From NCBI GenBank assembly GCA_009741485.1, contig CM019229.1, positions 1,305,946 to 1,369,945 of the forward strand: DNA of 64,000 bases. The letters run 5' to 3'. The notes under the pieces were generated by a model. That model searched no databases and was not told the origin of the DNA. It was given only the letters and a program-made list of their open reading frames with translations. Origin of the DNA: Malurus cyaneus samueli. Lineage: Eukaryota > Chordata > Aves > Passeriformes > Maluridae. This document shows, piece by piece, positions 24,487 through 35,722 of the stretch (within the stretch, counting starts at the first letter, position 1; every line of letters starts with the position of its first letter). The position numbers were made by a program, and so were the translations under genes.

Positions 24487-24782
24487 GGAAGGCGAGAGAG
24501 GGAATGATCCAGGTGAGGAACAGGGGAGGAAAGGCTGGAAATGATCCAGACGAGGAACAGGGAAGGAAAGGAAGGGAATGATCCAGAAGAGGAACAGGGA
24601 AGGAAAGGAAGGGAATGATCCAGTGAGGAACAGGGAAGGAAAGGGGAGGAAAGGCTATAGGTGAGGAACTGGGAAGGAAAGGAAGGGAATGATCCAGATG
24701 AGGAACAGGAAAGGAAAGGAAGGGAATGATCCAGGTGAGCACCAAGGAAGGCAAAGCAGGAAATATTCCAGGTGAGGACCAA
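24487..24782. repeat. Minisatellite, about 36-37-bp unit, eight copies
   Basis: Units follow the pattern GAGGAACAGGGAAGGAAAGG then AAGGGAATGATCCAGAT. Two outer units are more diverged and two units lack about ten bases. The strand is purine-rich. The long proline/serine open frames on the opposite strand are products of this repeat. Confidence 0.88.
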
Positions 24783-26344
24783 GGACAGACAGTGGTGGCA
24801 GAGCTCCCCCCATAGCCACACTTCTGTGAGAGCTCTGCTCTGAGGGGAATTGAGGCAACACCAACATTTGTTCAGGAATTGAGGTTCTGATTCAGAGGGG
24901 ATTCAGAGGTTTGTAAAACTCCTGAGGCTGTGAAATCCTGCAGGGGTCACTGGGTTATGTCCTAGACCCCCCCACAGCACATGTGGGTCCTGGAGTTAAA
25001 TCTGCACCAAACAGCAAGGGCAGCTTTGGGGTTGACTCAGCTTGAGCATCAAATGGAAAAGGGAAAATGTTTATGAGCTCTACACAAGGAAACAGCTGCC
25101 AAAGGACCCTGCAGCGCCTGCAGGCTTCTTCCTCCTCATTTTCTTGGTTCCTGAGCAGTGTCCTCACAGAACCAGTTCAGCTGGAAAGGTCTCACCTTCC
25201 TCTGCAAACCACAGAGAGTTCAGGGATTTGGGATTTCGCTCACTCCCCTGCAGTTCACCTCCTGCCCCACATTCCTGGATCACAGCTGAAGCTGAGCTAA
25301 AAACACCCAGGGGTTCCAGCCTGGAAGGAGTGGGATGTGCACCTGCAGCTCCTCACAGCTCCCTGGGCAAGGCTGGGATGCTGAGGGCGAGGAGCATCCC
25401 AGGCAAATCAAACCCAGCAGGAGTGGGGTTTCACAACACAGCGTGGGCCGAGCACAACTCAGAGATGTGGAGCAGAAAATCAAAAGCAAAAGTGTTTGAC
25501 TGAACAAATCCAAAGTTTCCCGAGTGCTGAGCATCCCTGTGTGGCAGGGGGGCTGTGGGAGCTGCACATAAAACTCAGGATGTGCAGCACAAGCAGCCAC
25601 ACTGAGGTCACACTCAAACAAGGAGCAGTTCAGCCTTTCAAGAATCCTTAATTCCTGCCACAACAGCAGTGGGATGCCCCAAAAAGCTCAGGAGACTTCA
25701 AAGAAAGATCCAGCTGCCTGATCTGCAGGTGTCTGTGAGGGACATCCCAGTGAAAACCCTGCCCAGGCTCTGCAGGGGGCAGTGGGAGCAGGCAAAAGCA
25801 GCCCGGTATTTTTTCAAAACAATCATGGATATTGCCAGCCCCTTCCCCTGAGCCCGGGGGAATGGAACAATGAGAAATCCTAGAAGTTCTTGTGGTCACA
25901 CAGAGCAGCTCACAGGAGCCTCATTAAGGAAGGGGAGGTGAGTGGAAAGCGGCAGTGAGGAGCCAGGAGGGGGAAGCAGGAGCCGGGAAGGGGCTGGGAT
26001 GGGCTTGGGTGACCCGATAGCAGAAGGCAGGTGCAGGCAGCCCCATTGCTGCCACCACATCCTGCAGAGCCCTGTGAGAGCTTCCTGTGCCTCAGCTGCT
26101 CAGGGGGAAGCTGCACCTGCCTCCCTTCCCCACATTGTGCTGGGCGGCGGAGGGAGGATGTCACCGGCCAAAAATTCCTTAAAAGGAAAATTCTGTGAGG
26201 ATTCCGGCCCTTCTCCAGGCTGCTGGGAAGTGGCAAAGGCAAAATAATGTGTGGGAAAGAGTTTAGCAGGTGTGTCCTGCAGGCCAAGGAGGTGCCAGAG
26301 CTGGGCAGGAGCTACCAGACCTGGTCCCACAGGGTGGGGAGCAC
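24783..26344. other. Unique non-coding sequence
   Basis: Frames of up to 153 codons occur (25042-25503 plus) but have no domain pattern that I recognise and are overlapped by minus-strand frames. Confidence 0.4.
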
Positions 26345-26790
26345 CTCTGGTGATCCCTTAGGATTTCAGCTTCTCTATTTCCATGTCTCTGTACCCCTGG
26401 AATTCTCCAGTGTTTAACTCCAGACTCCACAGACAGTGCTGAGCTCCTGCTCTCCCATTTTTACACAAAACAATTCCTCTGCAGCCCCAAACTCAAGGAC
26501 ACCTCCTTGTGCCAGGCCCCAAGAGATGGAAACAACAGAGAATTGGGGGAGCCAAGTTGGAGTTTTTGACTGCATTGGCTGCAGCTGCAATTGGAGGATT
26601 CAGCCCCGATGTGCAAATGGACAAAAGTGAGAAAGGGTGAAAAAGCCGTGAGCCATTGTCCATTGTGGGTGCAGCCCCTGGCTGGGCTGGGACTGCCCTG
26701 AATGGCCCTGAAGGCCCTGCAATAACAGAACTGCTTTGGATTCTCTCAATTCTGTCTGGGCTCTGGTTTAGGTAAGCCAGACAAGGCATC
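26345..26790 (+). repeat. Dispersed repeat or segmental copy, first (second at 56145-56600)
   Basis: About 430 bp is nearly identical to 56145-56600 in the same orientation, including TTTCTCTATTTCCATGTCTC, GGCCCCAAGAGATGGAAACA and TCTGTCTGGGCTCTGGTTTA. Most differences are single-base losses in the 56-kb copy (for example in runs of A and C). No known element comes to mind. Confidence 0.9.
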
Positions 26791-27689
26791 AGTGAAGGGA
26801 GCTCAGCAGGACCAGGCTCAGATGGCAGCTGGAGGCAGCTGTTCCTGAGGCCAGGGAAAGGTCAGTGTGAGGTTGCAGTGCTGCAATCCTTGAGGTGGGA
26901 CTGGAGCCCTGCCAAGGTCCCTCCCAAACTCAGTGGTGCTGTCCCCTGCCCAGGGCTGGGTGTACAGGACAGGAGCTGTGGTGCTGGGACAGTGACCCAC
27001 TATCCACAGCTTGTGGATTCACTCCAGGATTTCAAACAGCACCGAGTTATTTCTAAATCCCCTCCCAAACCACCCACACATTCCCATTCATTTTCTCTTT
27101 CATTTTGGAACTGGGTCACTTCCACACCCATTCACCCCTAAAGCTGCCTGTCCTGGGACCCCACAGCATCTTCAGCAGCTCCTGGGCTTTGGCTGCACTC
27201 CTACCCTCTCCAGCTCAGTTTCCTCAGTGTTTTATCCTCCCCTCTCCCTCCCCGCAGCTGTTGGGGCTGGAGCAGCTCTCCCCAGGCACCACTCGAGTGA
27301 CAGGAGCAGCAGGACCCAGCTCTGCTCCCACCCAGAGCCCCCTCCCCATGGGCATGGCCTGGGGGATCCCATCCAGGCACGGGGAATGTCCCCAGAACTG
27401 CAGACAGTCACTGGGAGGGTACCCTGAGCACAGGGATCGGTGACAAGCAGGTTTGGGGGCAGGTGGCATTGCAGCTGTTGGGTTTGGGGACCCATAAAAA
27501 TGGCTTTGTTCCCTGCACTGGGGCCAGTCCTGCCCCTTCCTGAGGCACTGGGCTCCTTGTCCCATCCATCCCAGCACGGGGAACAGCCTCTCCAGGCAGG
27601 AGATGGAATAACCTCAGGCAGGAGGGGAGATAGAACCACCCCAGGCAGGAGGGAAGGTGTAACAATTGGTGTCCATCCACTGGCAGTTC
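26791..27689. other. Unique non-coding sequence
   Basis: GC-rich around 27.2-27.6 kb, with a small GGCAGGAG-type repeat at 27590-27660. No gene was recognised. Confidence 0.4.
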
Positions 27690-28005
27690 AGCCTCCCTCG
27701 TAAAGCCATGTGTCCCAGTCAATGCTGGGCACACCTGCAGCTCTGGGAGGGCATTTCCATCTCTGGAAAGCCTCGGTGTAGGTGTGATCCCTCTGGATGT
27801 CATTGGGAGGGAATTTCTGCTGGGATTCGTTACGTTTGGATTTGCAGGAGAGCGTCACCATCCTGCACGGCTGTGACAGGGAAGGAAGGGTGGGAGATGT
27901 CCCTGGGGGATGCTGGGGATGGACAAAGGAGGAGGAATGAGGAGGAATGAAAATCTTGGCACTGAATATCCCCTTTCCATCCTGGTCAGGCCCCAGCTGG
28001 AAGTT
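27690..28005. repeat. Dispersed repeat, second copy of the 12850 element
   Basis: Same landmark order as 12850-13135 with an extra 50 bp near the start. A minus-strand open frame of 131 codons crosses it but is not kept in the other copy, so I do not call it a gene. Confidence 0.65.
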
Positions 28006-28424
28006 CATGGCAGTGAGGGCTATGAAAGTGATGAACTGCACCAGGATGGCCCCTGGCTGGCACTGGGGTGGGTGCCCAGGCACAGCAGGAGGGTCCCTGG
28101 GGAGCTCAGGGTGCCCTCACCCGCAGAATCCCCTGGCCAGACCTGCTGGCAGTGCTTTATCTTTGATGGCAGCCCGAGGTGCCATTGCCCTTCTTGGTGA
28201 CAGGGACACACTGCAGGCTCTTGCTCAAGTTTGTGCCCACCAGGACCCCCAGGTCTATTCTGCAAATCCCATTCAACTGGGAAAGAGAAAATGGGAAGAG
28301 AGGGATTGGCCAAGTGTCCAGATCCTTCTCTGAGGGTAAATGGGATTTTGGAGCCTCTTCAGCCAGCAGGGTCAGGGAAGAGCTGTGTGGGTGTGCCCAG
28401 TACTGCTGCCAGGGCAGCTCTGGA
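28006..28424. other. Unique non-coding sequence
   Basis: No recognisable gene or repeat. Confidence 0.4.
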
Positions 28425-29020
28425 ATGATGGAATCCCAGACTGCTTTGGGTTGGGAAAGGACCTTAAAGCTCATCCAGTGCCACCCCTGCCATGGCAGGG
28501 ACACCTCCCACTGTCTCAGCTGCTCCCAGCCCCAATGTCCAGCCTGGCCTTGGGCACTGCCAGGGATCCAGGGGCAGCCACAGCTTCTCTGGGCACCCTG
28601 TGCCAGGGCCTCCCCACCCTCCCAGGGAACAATTCCTTCCCAATATCCCATCCATCCCTCCCCTCTGGCAGTGGGAAGCCATTCCCTGTGTCCTGTCCCT
28701 CCATCCCTTGTCCCCAGTCCCTCTCCAGCTCTCCTGGAGCCCCTTTAGGTCCTGGAAGGGACTTTAGGGCCACCCCCAAAGTCTTCTCTTCCCAAGGTTC
28801 AACAATCCCAGCTTCCTCAGTCCTTCCCCCTGGAAGAGCTGCTCCATCCCCTGATCATCTCCATGATCCCCTCTGGACTTGTCCCATCAGCTCCGTGTTC
28901 TTCCTTCCCCTGTGCTGGGGACCCCAGGGCTGGACACAGCACTCCAGATGTGCCTGCAGGGCTGGGCACAGCACTCCAGATGTGCCTGCAGGGCTGGACA
29001 CAGCACTCCAGGGACTGCAG
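28425..29020 (-). mobile_element. CR1 LINE fragment, antisense, with internal triplication
   Basis: Antisense CR1 order is followed for almost 600 bp: CTTTGGGTTGGGAAAGGACC, CAGCCTGGCCTTGGGCACTG, TTCTCTGGGCACCCTGTGCC, CTCTCCAGCTCTCCTGGAGC and GGGGACCCCAGGGCTGGACA. At 28928-29013 a 32-bp unit starting GGCTGGACACAGCACTCCAG is present three times where other CR1 copies have one. The open frames crossing it are antisense translation of the element. Confidence 0.9.
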
Positions 29021-29839
29021 GGGAGAGAAAGAGCTTTGAGCAATTCTAGAGGAGGGAAAGGAGCACAAAAAGAGTGAATGGACTTGGAACAGCTTTTCCT
29101 GTTTAGACTCATTGGTTACGGAAGTGTCCGAAATGCTGGAAGCTGGAAAACTTCAGCAAGCACGAGCTGCTGCCAAGGGTCATGTTCTCCTGTAAGGTTT
29201 GACCTTTAGCTCCAGAAGTCACAGAATTACATAAGAGCCCTTGGTTTTGCTAAATAAAAATATTGTCATCATGGAGAAAGAGCCTTTCACAGAAAAATAA
29301 AACATCAGCAAGGACCTGCAAACAGGGAAATGGGAAGGCAAAGAAAACCCCAGGGTCTGTTCCCTGAAGAGATGACACCCTGTGAAAGCCAGATCTGTGA
29401 TCTGGGGGAATGGGCCATGGGGTGCAGTCAGTCATGGTTGGCACAGTGGATACCAGCACCCCTGGAAGCCCTACACTTTCACCTGGAATTCAGTCTGTAG
29501 GCCAAACACATTTTGCTCCATTTCTTCTCTTTTCCCTCCCAGCAGATATTTTTTATCTTGAGAAACCCTGAGTTGGGGTCTGTGTCCCTCCATGGGGTGT
29601 TAGGATCTCAGGAGGTGCTGATTCCCCCTCCTCTTCACTTGTGGGGCAGAGCTCCCTCATGGCCCTAGGGACACAACCCCATCCCTGGGAACCCCACACG
29701 GGCTCATTGCTGCCTTTCCCAGCTCTCCTTCAGGCTCCAAAATCCCTGCCACATGAAGACCCCGATGTGGCGATGCCCCAAGGTGGGCCATGGGATCCCA
29801 GTCACAATCAGGGAGTCTCTCTGTGGTCAACAGCTCTTC
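29021..29839. other. Unique non-coding sequence
   Basis: No recognisable gene or repeat. Confidence 0.4.
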
Positions 29840-30130
29840 CAAGAGGAAAGACTGACAGAATTGGGGTTGATCAGCCTGGAGAAGAGAAGGTTTTGGGGCA
29901 AGCTCTGAAGTTCTTTCTGTCACTTAAATAGACTCCAGGAGAGCTGGAGAGGGACTTGGGACAAGGGATGGAGGGACAGGAACAGGGAATGGCTTCCCAC
30001 TGCCAGAGGGCAGGGATGGATGGGATATTGGGAAGGAATTGTTCCCTGGGAGGGTGGGGAGGCCCTGGCACAGGGGTCAGTTGTAGCCCCTGGATCCCTG
30101 GCAGTGCCAGGGAGCCGTGCCAGGTCCATG
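29840..30130 (+). mobile_element. CR1 LINE fragment, sense
   Basis: Contains TTGATCAGCCTGGAGAAGAG, CAGGAGAGCTGGAGAGGGAC, GGCTTCCCACTGCCAGAGGG, GGATATTGGGAAGGAATTGT and GGGTGGGGAGGCCCTGGCAC in CR1 sense order. The 3' end is lost after about 30100. Confidence 0.88.
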
Positions 30131-30849
30131 TCCCAGCCTGGCCCCACAGAGCTCCAGCTCTTGGATGTCCCTGTAGGGAGCTGTAGGGCCATGGGTTTCC
30201 CATCATCATTGGAATGAGGAGGGAGCAGCCCCAGAGCCCCCCAGACCCCACCGTGCTCCTGCTGCCTTCAGAGCCATTCCCTGCAGGGAATCACAAAGAG
30301 GTTGAGAAGCAAATCCAGGGCAGCTGCAGCTGGGACAGGGTGTCCTGTGTGAGGGAAGAAGGCTCAGGAGGAATTCAGGGATATCAGGGGTGGGATCTCT
30401 TCTTCTGAGATCCCTAAGGTTAAATGGAGGGAACAGGGAAATCAGTGGAATTCACACAGGGAGCCACCTTTGCATCCCCTCTGTCCCCTCTGTCTGCTCC
30501 CGTGTCCATCTGAGCCTGTCCTCACCTTTGGCACATTTGCCGTGGTCCCTCCCCAGCTCTGCCTGCAGAGACCTTCGGGCACTGGGGAATGGCAGTGACT
30601 GCCCAGGGGAACAGGGCACCCCTGTGTCCCCTCACCCCCTCGTGTCCAGCTCCAGCCCCGGAAAAGGAGCAGGAACAGATCCTCCCAGGCACAGGGTGAG
30701 GATTGGGAGCTGACCTTCAGGGACAAACCTCAGGAAAAGCAGCAAAACCAAACCAGGGACCTCAGGAAAAGCAGCAAAACCAAACCAGTAAAGGCACAGA
30801 AACCACCACAAATGAGGGAGCAGAGCCCACCCTGGGAACATCGACACCA
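30131..30849. other. Unique sequence with a small 32-bp tandem repeat
   Basis: At 30727-30789 a 32-bp unit with ACCTCAGGAAAAGCAGC occurs twice with perfect identity over most of its length. No gene is visible. Confidence 0.5.
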
Positions 30850-30998
30850 TGAACTTCCCTGGCAGTGCCCAAGGCCAGGCTGGACATTGGGGCTTGGAGC
30901 AGCCTGGGACAGTGGAAGGTGTCCCTGCCCATGGCAGAGGTGGATGGGATTTAAGGTCCCATCCAACCCAAACCAGTCCATGACTCTGTGATTTTATA
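30850..30998 (+). mobile_element. CR1 LINE 3' end, sense
   Basis: Ends in the CR1 3' terminus: AAGGTCCCATCCAACCCAAA, CCAGTCCATGACTCTGTGAT. Upstream blocks GGCCAGGCTGGACATTGGGG and GTGGAAGGTGTCCCTGCCCA are in place. It is truncated to 149 bp. Confidence 0.9.
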
Positions 30999-31661
30999 AT
31001 CACTGCATTAAATACAACCCCAGAGTGCCTGGGGGGAAATATTCCATATCCTCCCTTCTTAGGAGGAATGAGAGCGAGCCAAATAAATTACACCTGCAGC
31101 TAAAAAAATGACTTCAACTAATTGGAGAATGTCATCTTTCTTTTTTTTTCCCCTCTCAAAAAAATCAGGTCACCAGCAAATGACAGCTCCAATTTTTCCC
31201 TTTGTAGTCACATCCCGAGCAGCTCTGAGGGGGATGAGGAGCAGCAGGACCCACCCGACCCAGCCCAGCCCCTGGGGCTCCCCTGCCTACAGCCACGTGC
31301 CCAGGCTGCTGGGGAGGCAGGAGACAGGGACAAGGGAGTTTTATCAGAAGGTGGCACATAAACACACTGGGAAGGCTTCAGGTATGGTCCCAAAGAGCTG
31401 CTGAGAGCGATGATCCCAACGTTTGTATCTTGTGGGGTGTAGCTCAGGAGAGCAGGAGCCAGGCAAGCTGGGATTTACCTCCTTCAAAACCGACAGAAAG
31501 TCAACACCAGAAATGGAATTCCAGGGTTTTCAAGTGCTGCTGCTTGGGCTGGGACCCCAACTGTGCATTCCCTGCTGGGGTGGGGTCCCATTCCACTGAG
31601 AGCTCCCTGGAGGGGCTGGCTGAGGCAGGGCAGGGGAGGCACAGGAGGGATGGACCATTTA
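30999..31661. other. Unique non-coding sequence
   Basis: Contains a T-rich run near 31137-31150. No gene was recognised. Confidence 0.4.
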
Positions 31662-32030
31662 GTGCAGGAGGGACCCTTTGGCACAGGAGGGAGGGTCCCT
31701 TTGTCACAGGAAGGACTCTTTGGCGCAGGAGGAGCCCTTTGGCACAGGAGGGACCCTTTGGTGCAGGAAGGACCCTTTGGCACAGGAGGGACCCTTTGTG
31801 CAGGAGGGACCCTTTGGCACAGGAGGGACCCTTTGGCACAGGATGGAGGGGCCCTTTGGTGTAGGAGGGACCCTTTGGCATAGGAGGAACTCTTTAGTGC
31901 AGGAGGGACCCTTTGGCACAGGAGGGACCCTTTGGCACGGGATGGAGGGGCCTTTGGCACAGGAGGGACCCTTTGGCACGGGATGGAGGGGCTCTTTGGC
32001 ACAGGAGGGACCCTTTGGCATGGAAGGAGC
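31662..32030. repeat. 19-bp minisatellite (VNTR)
   Basis: About 18 copies of GACCCTTTGGCACAGGAGG with variants (GTGCAGGAAG, GGCACGGGATGGAGGGG). The 19-bp period shifts frame at each unit and produces long, overlapping open frames on both strands (proline/lysine-rich on minus, glycine-rich on plus) that are not genes. Confidence 0.92.
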
Positions 32031-32382
32031 TCTGCTGGTGGCTTTGGCTCGTTTGACTGAGCGTGGCCAAGCCCCAGGGCCAATTCCCCATCGCAGGGGC
32101 TGAGGAGCCCTCCAAGAGCCACAGCTGCCAGAGCTATAAAAAGTTCCAAAAACAGATCCCTTTTGCCAGCTAAAGATATTTCTGCAGCTCCAGGGCTGGC
32201 CTGGGTCCCACAGCCTGCAGAAAGCCCCCTCCAGCTCCCCTCCCTGGCACGAAGGGAGCCTCAAAGCCAACGTGAAGTTCTCCACATCTTTCCCTTGTCT
32301 GTGTGCAACATCCAGCTGGAAAAAAATTTCTCCTTTGCTATTTTACTTTTATTTAGTGATTTGCAGATCAGGATGAGGGATT
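32031..32382. other. Unique non-coding sequence
   Basis: A TATA-like GCTATAAAAAGTTCC is at 32133 with no CCAAT or GC boxes near it. No gene was recognised. Confidence 0.4.
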
Positions 32383-32700
32383 ACAGTTGGAGTTAATCTT
32401 GGCTAGGATAATGATGAGTTTAAGACTGAGCTTTAATTAGAAATGGGTTACTTTTGAGGTTAAAATATACAATTAGGGTTTTCTTTGTGTCTGTAGGTTT
32501 AGATAAGTTTTAGGGTTATATCTGTGGGGATGATTAAACTCAAGGACTTAGATTTTAAATTTCAAGAGATAATTGCCTTTGGGCTGGAATTAAATTTGAA
32601 ATAATTTGAAGGATTAGGCTGGTATTAAGGTTAGATATGATTAACCATTGCATTAGAGTAGATTACTGTTAAATAGAATCTCAGGCTGATTTAGGAGTTC
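32383..32700. other. C-poor, G/T-rich strand-asymmetric stretch
   Basis: For about 320 bp the plus strand has very few C, while G stays frequent (GGTTAAAATATACAATTAGG, GTTTTAGGGTTATATC, GGATTAGGCTGG). The word TTAGGG or its relatives recurs irregularly. No coding frame. The cause is unknown. Confidence 0.6.
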
Positions 32701-34205
32701 AGTTGGAATCTCATTATTATTAGGGCTATTATTTGGCATAAACACTGTGGCTCCTGATCAGGGGACAAAGGAGAATTTGCATCAGGGTCTCTCTGTAGCT
32801 GCATTTGCAGTCGATGCCCCTGTTCTGGGACTCCCCATGAGGAGAGGGGAGGAAGCAAAAATTTCTGTGACCCAGGAAAGCCCAAATTCCTGATGCCACC
32901 AGGAGCAGCACTGGCTGTAAGGTGCTGTTTTGTCTGCAATCCCTGTTTCCTGAGGCACGGGAAGGAGAGACAGAGCATGGCTTTCTTTGTAGCACGTTGA
33001 CACTTTCCCGGGTTCCCAGCCATTCAAAGCAAGGCAGGGGAAATCTCTGATCATTTAAATCTATTTTCCATTCTCTGCCTAAGTCTTTCTGAATAAAACC
33101 AAAGATTGTTATTTAGAAATAACCCTCGTCCATATATAAATCAAATTTCTCTGTGGGAAAACAAACAAAACAAACTCAAAACCCTCTTGATGTTTAGTCA
33201 GTGCTGTTTTATTCAGTTGCAGTAAAAGCAGGGAAGAGAAAGCTCAGTTGGCTGTTCATTACCAGGGATGTTATTTTTTGTACTTTACAGGATGCATCTT
33301 CTGTCAGAATTTGTAAAATATTAATCAAACAAACAGAAAACAGTACAGAAACTACAACTTGAAATGAAGGTGATTTCACAGCAACACTAAATCCATAATG
33401 GCACATTCCCCATCTATTTTCTGTCAGCTATGCCACCTAAATGCTTCATTTACAGCAGGTTTGCTTTTGTTTTGGTATTTCTTGACATTTTATTGTCTCG
33501 GTTTCATTGAAATGAGAACAAAGCAGAGAAACTCTCAGTGAATAACAATGTTAAGAAGCAATTAGCCAGTGGAAATCAAAATACACGATCCTGCCATTAG
33601 AGTGACAGTGCACGTGCAGGGGAGGGGAGAGCTGCACTTCAGAGGGGGCTATTCCAACCCCTGGAATTCCCATCCTGTTTATCCCACAGACTGGGATTCC
33701 TGGAGCATGAGGGAAGTGGGAGGTGGGAATTTGGCTCTGTTGCCATTTCCCTCCTTGTCCCACCTCAAATAAAAACAAAATATTAAAAAATCACTGGTCA
33801 GGAACAATGTAGTTTGGAGCCAAAACTTCTTTTTTCCCTTGAAAAATGAAGTGATATTGTCCATTCTCCCAGTTATTGGCCCTCTTTTTTAACACTATTC
33901 TTCTGGGAAGTGCTAGATACGACCTGATCATTTTGAGGGTACCTTACAGCTCCAGTTCTGACCCCAAAGCTGGAGGGTTTGGTATTGGATGCAGCCACCA
34001 TATCCTGGATTATTTGTACATTCTCCTTTTTTCCACACAGCTCTTTGAACCTGCTCCTTCCAGGACATGTCCAAGGCAAGGCCACCCATGATTCCCACCA
34101 GGAATCAGAGACAGGGCTCCCCCACCCACCTGGCAAAGGTCCCCGAGACCCCAGGGCACACCTGGGGCAGGGGAACTGATGGACATGGCCCTTTGGGGAC
34201 TCCAG
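32701..34205. other. Unique AT-rich sequence
   Basis: No coding frame above background and no known repeat. Confidence 0.4.
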
Positions 34206-34346
34206 CTGGGAAAGCTGGATCCTCCTTGGGAAAGCTGGATCCTCCTTGGGAAAGCTGGATCCTCCTCAGGAAAGCTGGATCCTCCTTGGGAAAGCTGGAT
34301 TCTCCTGTGGAAAGGTTGGATTCTCCTTGGGAAAGCTGGATCGTCC
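34206..34346. repeat. 20-bp minisatellite, seven copies
   Basis: Units of GGGAAAGCTGGATCCTCCTT, the first three identical and the later ones with one or two changes (CAGG, TGTGG, GGTTGG). The gradient of divergence suggests expansion at the left end. Confidence 0.9.
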
Positions 34347-35600
34347 CCTCCCGTTCTGGACCCATCAGGAACGACGGGGACACCACTGAGTTCAGGGTGG
34401 GAGCTGCAGTCTCTCATGACAGAATTGTTCTGTAACTGTCTTATTCCCATGACCAAGATTCCAAAGTTTCCCACTCAGCTGTTTTTGCCATTAGTTAAAT
34501 ATTTTCTACATTTTTTATTTTCTTCCATGGGAATGTGGGGTTGTCATAGCAAACCCCATACAACATGCTGATTCTGGGAAAAGGTTTCCAAAGCTTTGCT
34601 GAGCGCTGAAGACACCTCTGCATTCTATTGAATTTCGGGGATATTTGTTGCGTTTGTGTTTTTGCCAGGGTTTCCTGTCTTTAGCATTTAAAGGAACCCT
34701 TCTTCATTAAAGTTTTCAAGCTCTTCATGAATTCTGCCTCTGTTATTTGCTGAAAGAGCCTCAACAACTGCTGCATTTTACATTTTTCAGAAAGAAATAG
34801 ATTGGGACTGATGTCACAGACTATATCTGGGCTGCATTAAAAGCTGGAGCTGGTTTGACAAATGCTTTTTATAGATTAAAAATATTTGTGGTCTGAGAAT
34901 GTATTTACACGGTCTTCAGGAAATTTGGGCAAATCATTGTGCCAAAACAATGGCTGCGTTTTTTTCTTTCTAATTCAGAACAATTTTACCCAGCTGGAGC
35001 TGCTGCCCTGGCTTCTCTTCATTTGTGAGGTTTGATCTTGCACAGAAGAGTTGCACTTCATCAAATGCTCCACTTTATATTTTAGGATCAGCTCTTTAGT
35101 CCAAAAGCATCCAAATTCCCCTTATTTTAGGTACTTAAGTGTGGAGCTCAAGTCCTCCTATTGGGCTATCCTCATATTGGGATTTTCAGGATCGCCAGTC
35201 TGAAAAATCCATCAGGAAGCCAATTTCTTGCCCTGAAGTCTGCATTGGCATCTCCTGGTGCATCACAAGGATGGGATGGAGGAGGCAGGAGAGTGGGGAA
35301 ATGCTCAGAAATCACCCCAAGGTTTATTCTCTGTCTTGCTGGATCAGCAGGGCAGATCTCCAGTGAGTTGTGTCAAAGCCCTTTCAACATCCAGAAATGT
35401 CCAACATCAGTAACGTTCACAAAGAGCTGCACTTTCCTTTATCAGCTTTTGGCACAGAGATTTACCCCAAACAGCTGCTGGGTGACCAAAAACACCAATG
35501 TGGTCACAACCAGAGCAGCCTTCACATCCCCCAGGCCCCTGGCACTGTCACCATGGCTGGGCTGCTCTTCACTTGCTGCTTTTTCCAGAAAATGAACTGG
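34347..35600. other. Unique AT-rich sequence
   Basis: No gene or repeat was recognised. Confidence 0.4.
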
Positions 35601-35626
35601 AAATCAATCAATCAATCAATCAATAT
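35601..35626. repeat. (AATC)n microsatellite
   Basis: Five to six uninterrupted units of AATC. Confidence 0.85.
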
Positions 35627-35679
35627 ATGTGTGTATGAAAGAAGATGGGGCAGCCTCTGAGCAGTGACATGGATGGCCA

Positions 35680-35722
35680 GGGATGGGATGGGATGGGATG
35701 GGATGGGATGGGATGGGATGGG
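35680..35722. repeat. (GGGAT)n microsatellite
   Basis: Eight perfect pentanucleotide units. Confidence 0.92.

Noticed and set aside
28340..29077. 245-codon plus-strand frame
   Set aside because: Lies along an antisense CR1 copy, including its 32-bp triplication. No independent protein signal.
31662..32030. Repetitive secreted or structural protein
   Set aside because: Unit of 19 bp is not a multiple of three and both strands are open, as expected for a non-coding VNTR.
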